A DNA stretch of 47,182 bases from Synechococcus sp. CCY 0621 (GTDB lineage Bacteria > Cyanobacteriota > Cyanobacteriia > PCC-6307 > Cyanobiaceae): NCBI RefSeq assembly GCF_019038465.1, contig NZ_JAFKRH010000028.1:1-47182 (forward strand), in the 5' to 3' direction. Below the pieces are notes generated by a model. It saw only the letters and a program-made list of their open reading frames with translations, was not told the DNA's origin and did not search any database. The position numbers and the translations under genes were made by a program. Below are positions 47,101 through 47,182 of the stretch, piece by piece. Numbering within the stretch: the first letter of the stretch is position 1; each line of letters begins with the position of its first letter.

Positions 47101-47182
47101 CACGGTGGCCGACCCCAGCAAGACCGCAGCGGCCGCCAGCCTTGTGCTGCGGGCGACCCTGACGGGCCGTCCCGCCAGCTCC
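41108..47182 (+). CDS. Giant extracellular nuclease-PhoD phosphatase fusion (3' end outside window)
   Basis: The frame is open from the ATG at 41108 to the window edge: 2025 residues with no stop and no signal peptide. Domains in order: a beta-rich domain (1-230) and a Calx-beta domain (about 235-345, ending AAISISDND). A NucH/ExeM-type OB region follows (about 345-460; ISLISAVQGSGTTSPL, IGDRVLLTGTVAERFGQT). The endonuclease/exonuclease/phosphatase domain (605-935) has LASFNVLN, MELEND, VVNHLKSKG, LGDINAY, LDHML and SDHDPL. A PhoD-type phosphatase domain (about 939-1540) has SHGVASGDP, VHVGDYIYEYGPG, D1144-DHE and GDTHN at 1417-1421. RTX-like repeats (near 1605) and a choice-of-anchor-U-like region (about 1880-2000) follow. 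Catalytic motifs of both enzymes look intact. It probably cuts extracellular nucleic acid and releases phosphate. It lies 123 bases after the previous gene. Confidence 0.88.
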   Translation, partial: MPALFTGLYTQSFDALAASGTGNSWSNDVTLPGWHLFRQPAAAPVALATYNADSGSGNSGAFVSYGSSASSDRALGGLGSGGAYFGSPSGGSVAGWFALALSNASGSAIGRLDLSFSGEQWRNGGNASAQTMELQWGFGASFEQVSTWATPGGGFNWTSPVTGTTAGAVDGNGAGRVSALGGSLDLSASPWAADATLWLRWVETNDAGNDHGLAIDDLSISLTQMPVLTEVSIQAIDAVASESGDGASVRISRTGSTLAALEVPISLVIGAGLAEANDLSSPLPGSVVIPAGASSVDLAIEFLDDALDEGNETLVVELTAPTGHAIASGAGSAAISISDNDRISLISAVQGSGTTSPLVAQSVTLRAVVVADFQASAELGGFFLQEETADWDTSGLTSEGLYVAYPLTGTNVDAVIGDRVLLTGTVAERFGQTVISTVSALTVEAQGRLGDTQRVDIADLLAQRSSALDLEPYEGMWVRFPETLSVNGLFGQFRFGEVELSAGGLPLQPTNVMAPGPAAFAAEQATARRELVLDDGSNSAYRPAAAATPAAPVRDQLLRRGDTITDVEGVLGFDFGKYRLQPTAPLSFEAGNPRPPAPAPAGAGQLRLASFNVLNTFTTLNAGGALTDTGLAPRGANTPEELERQLTKLTAALVGLRADVIGLMELENDADDATLAAIVARLNAAQPGGSGRLYSFVPTGLIGSDAIKVGLIYDSRAVAPTGPAQVLDTASFTDPLATGSPLNRPALAQGFRELASGEVLNVVVNHLKSKGSGGAAGLDLDQQDGQSAFNATRTAAANELVRWIGTDPTGNGDSDWVVLGDINAYAKEDPIRVLEAAGFRNALPTFTAEPPSSYAFFNPVDMSGALDHMLISPSLVSQAVAASDWSINAAEGAFRDYNLDTNSNGNAASRDFFAPDPYRTSDHDPLLLDLDLGRALPAGLAFSHGVASGDPYADSVILWTRITPPAGFAGLVDVQWEVSRSAGFEAGSIVDSGVFTTSVARDWTVKVEADGLNADTVYHYRFRAGAAQSMVGQTKTLPVGSGPVRLAVFSCANFTAAEEFLAYGRAAAVHAVNPYDALVHVGDYIYEYGPGGFDEAEDAAGDRGFLPEREIVSLDDYRLRYAQYHTDVNLQALRAAAPLIAIWDDHETANDSWAGGAQNHQSASEGDWIARRDAALKAYHEWLPIREPGLRQSGDGATALTPLTQGYRSFDFGDVLALHILETRLTARDEQLEYPDAAAVQARIGAILADPAQLAAYASQLGLTPPSSPGAVPGFAAALAPLVTQQLVLATVQQAWGDPSRDLLGDTQMAWLQQRMAGSSAAWQVLGQQVLMQSMAVPAELLLDAGNPALLDKYAAPLQKLATGTPFDQLSAAEKALFAEAGKIPYNLDAWDGYGVERETILQSALALGKRLISLAGDTHNAWAGVLDTMTAGTGPAGSLAGLEFATPGVTSPGLEKYLPGADAYIRANYPAVDGLDGLFMGYISGLAYADVNRRGFLDLTVSTDRVDGAFHLLSGTDPITAQPAWAIETVTGSADFKLALTSEQGGPILWQPGWKELDLVFGAAVDNGGNVTLLDPAAYGAVPEQGIQLANVTVIGSEAPDSVYVGVGSRIEGRGGSDQFFNSDSLGGNVLVGGRGADQFFLSQAKDVVIGGSLVDPSRTPGLAPATALADNEADQFLIDSSVAAATAEPLQIRDFEVGKDLALIDGIQVQGSWAQIKQAFAAAGIQANAAPELATPSAPPGLTVIPGVQVLQNLGAFGLDADGDSLRLVVLEGPPWIRADHRTLSITAPAGLGPADLASLNLRLGFFDGQAVTAFTPTLTIGAIPPSEPGNPVVVVITPGGDSQVVAVNITGGTFQADRPFQVVPTISPLDPEDQSAIDFGIDLDPGLAQATVSFELAALTVGAPFNDTPTSRWTASSTNPATGAMAPLTYDPRQGGGARFYDLDADGAAEFLHLSLRDGGAGDQGAAADGEILQSITAGTVDLNPVFDRVDPLTLTVADPSKTAAAASLVLRATLTGRPASS

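Overview
The window is a high-GC cyanobacterial chromosome segment, most likely a picocyanobacterium of the Cyanobium / high-GC Synechococcus group. The grounds are psaA-psaB of photosystem I, ferredoxin-dependent glutamate synthase, LL-diaminopimelate aminotransferase, a cyanobacterial MPBQ/MSBQ methyltransferase, a CbiG-CobJ fusion, and an RNase E ending in the cyanobacterial arginine-rich PNPase-binding peptide. This placement is inferred from gene content and protein similarity recalled from memory, not from a database search.

Layout. Positions 1-121 hold the C-terminal end of a probable extracellular protein. Positions 162-1388 are clpS and a CPBP membrane protease on the minus strand. 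A clearly AT-richer gene for a polytopic GT-C-like membrane protein (1620-3557) interrupts the housekeeping DNA. Next come dapL (minus), then a plus-strand RNA-processing group: radical SAM/DUF2344 protein, RNase E with a long structured leader, and RNase HII. Positions 10578-13666 carry a DUF1997 protein, prephenate dehydratase, the plastoquinone/tocopherol methyltransferase and a LON-substrate-binding-domain protein. Positions 13806-18627 are the str-type translation cluster rpsL-rpsG-fusA-tuf-rpsJ on the minus strand. An IscA-like protein and a secreted phosphodiester glycosidase-domain protein lie upstream of it in the same direction. The glutamate synthase gene (21144-25748) is divergent from these. 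After it come a small secreted protein, lipA, tRNA-Pro(CGG), the cbiG-cobJ fusion and a membrane-anchored cyanobacterial protein. psaA-psaB follow, with a strongly structured leader and a clean terminator.

The most unusual part is 35555-47182. Two very long genes in tandem encode giant multidomain proteins with no N-terminal signal peptide; RTX-type glycine/aspartate repeats are seen in both. The first (1809 aa) combines a beta-propeller, an inserted phytase-like esterase domain, a 5'-nucleotidase-type metallophosphoesterase and RTX repeats. The second (over 2025 aa, running off the window) combines an N-terminal beta-rich domain, a Calx-beta domain, a NucH-type OB region, an endonuclease/exonuclease/phosphatase domain, a PhoD alkaline phosphatase domain and RTX-like repeats. 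Together they could take extracellular nucleic acid to nucleotides and then to free phosphate. A Pho-box-like element lies just upstream of the first gene. The activity, the secretion route and the regulation are inferences.

No CRISPR array, insertion sequence, rRNA gene or prophage was seen.
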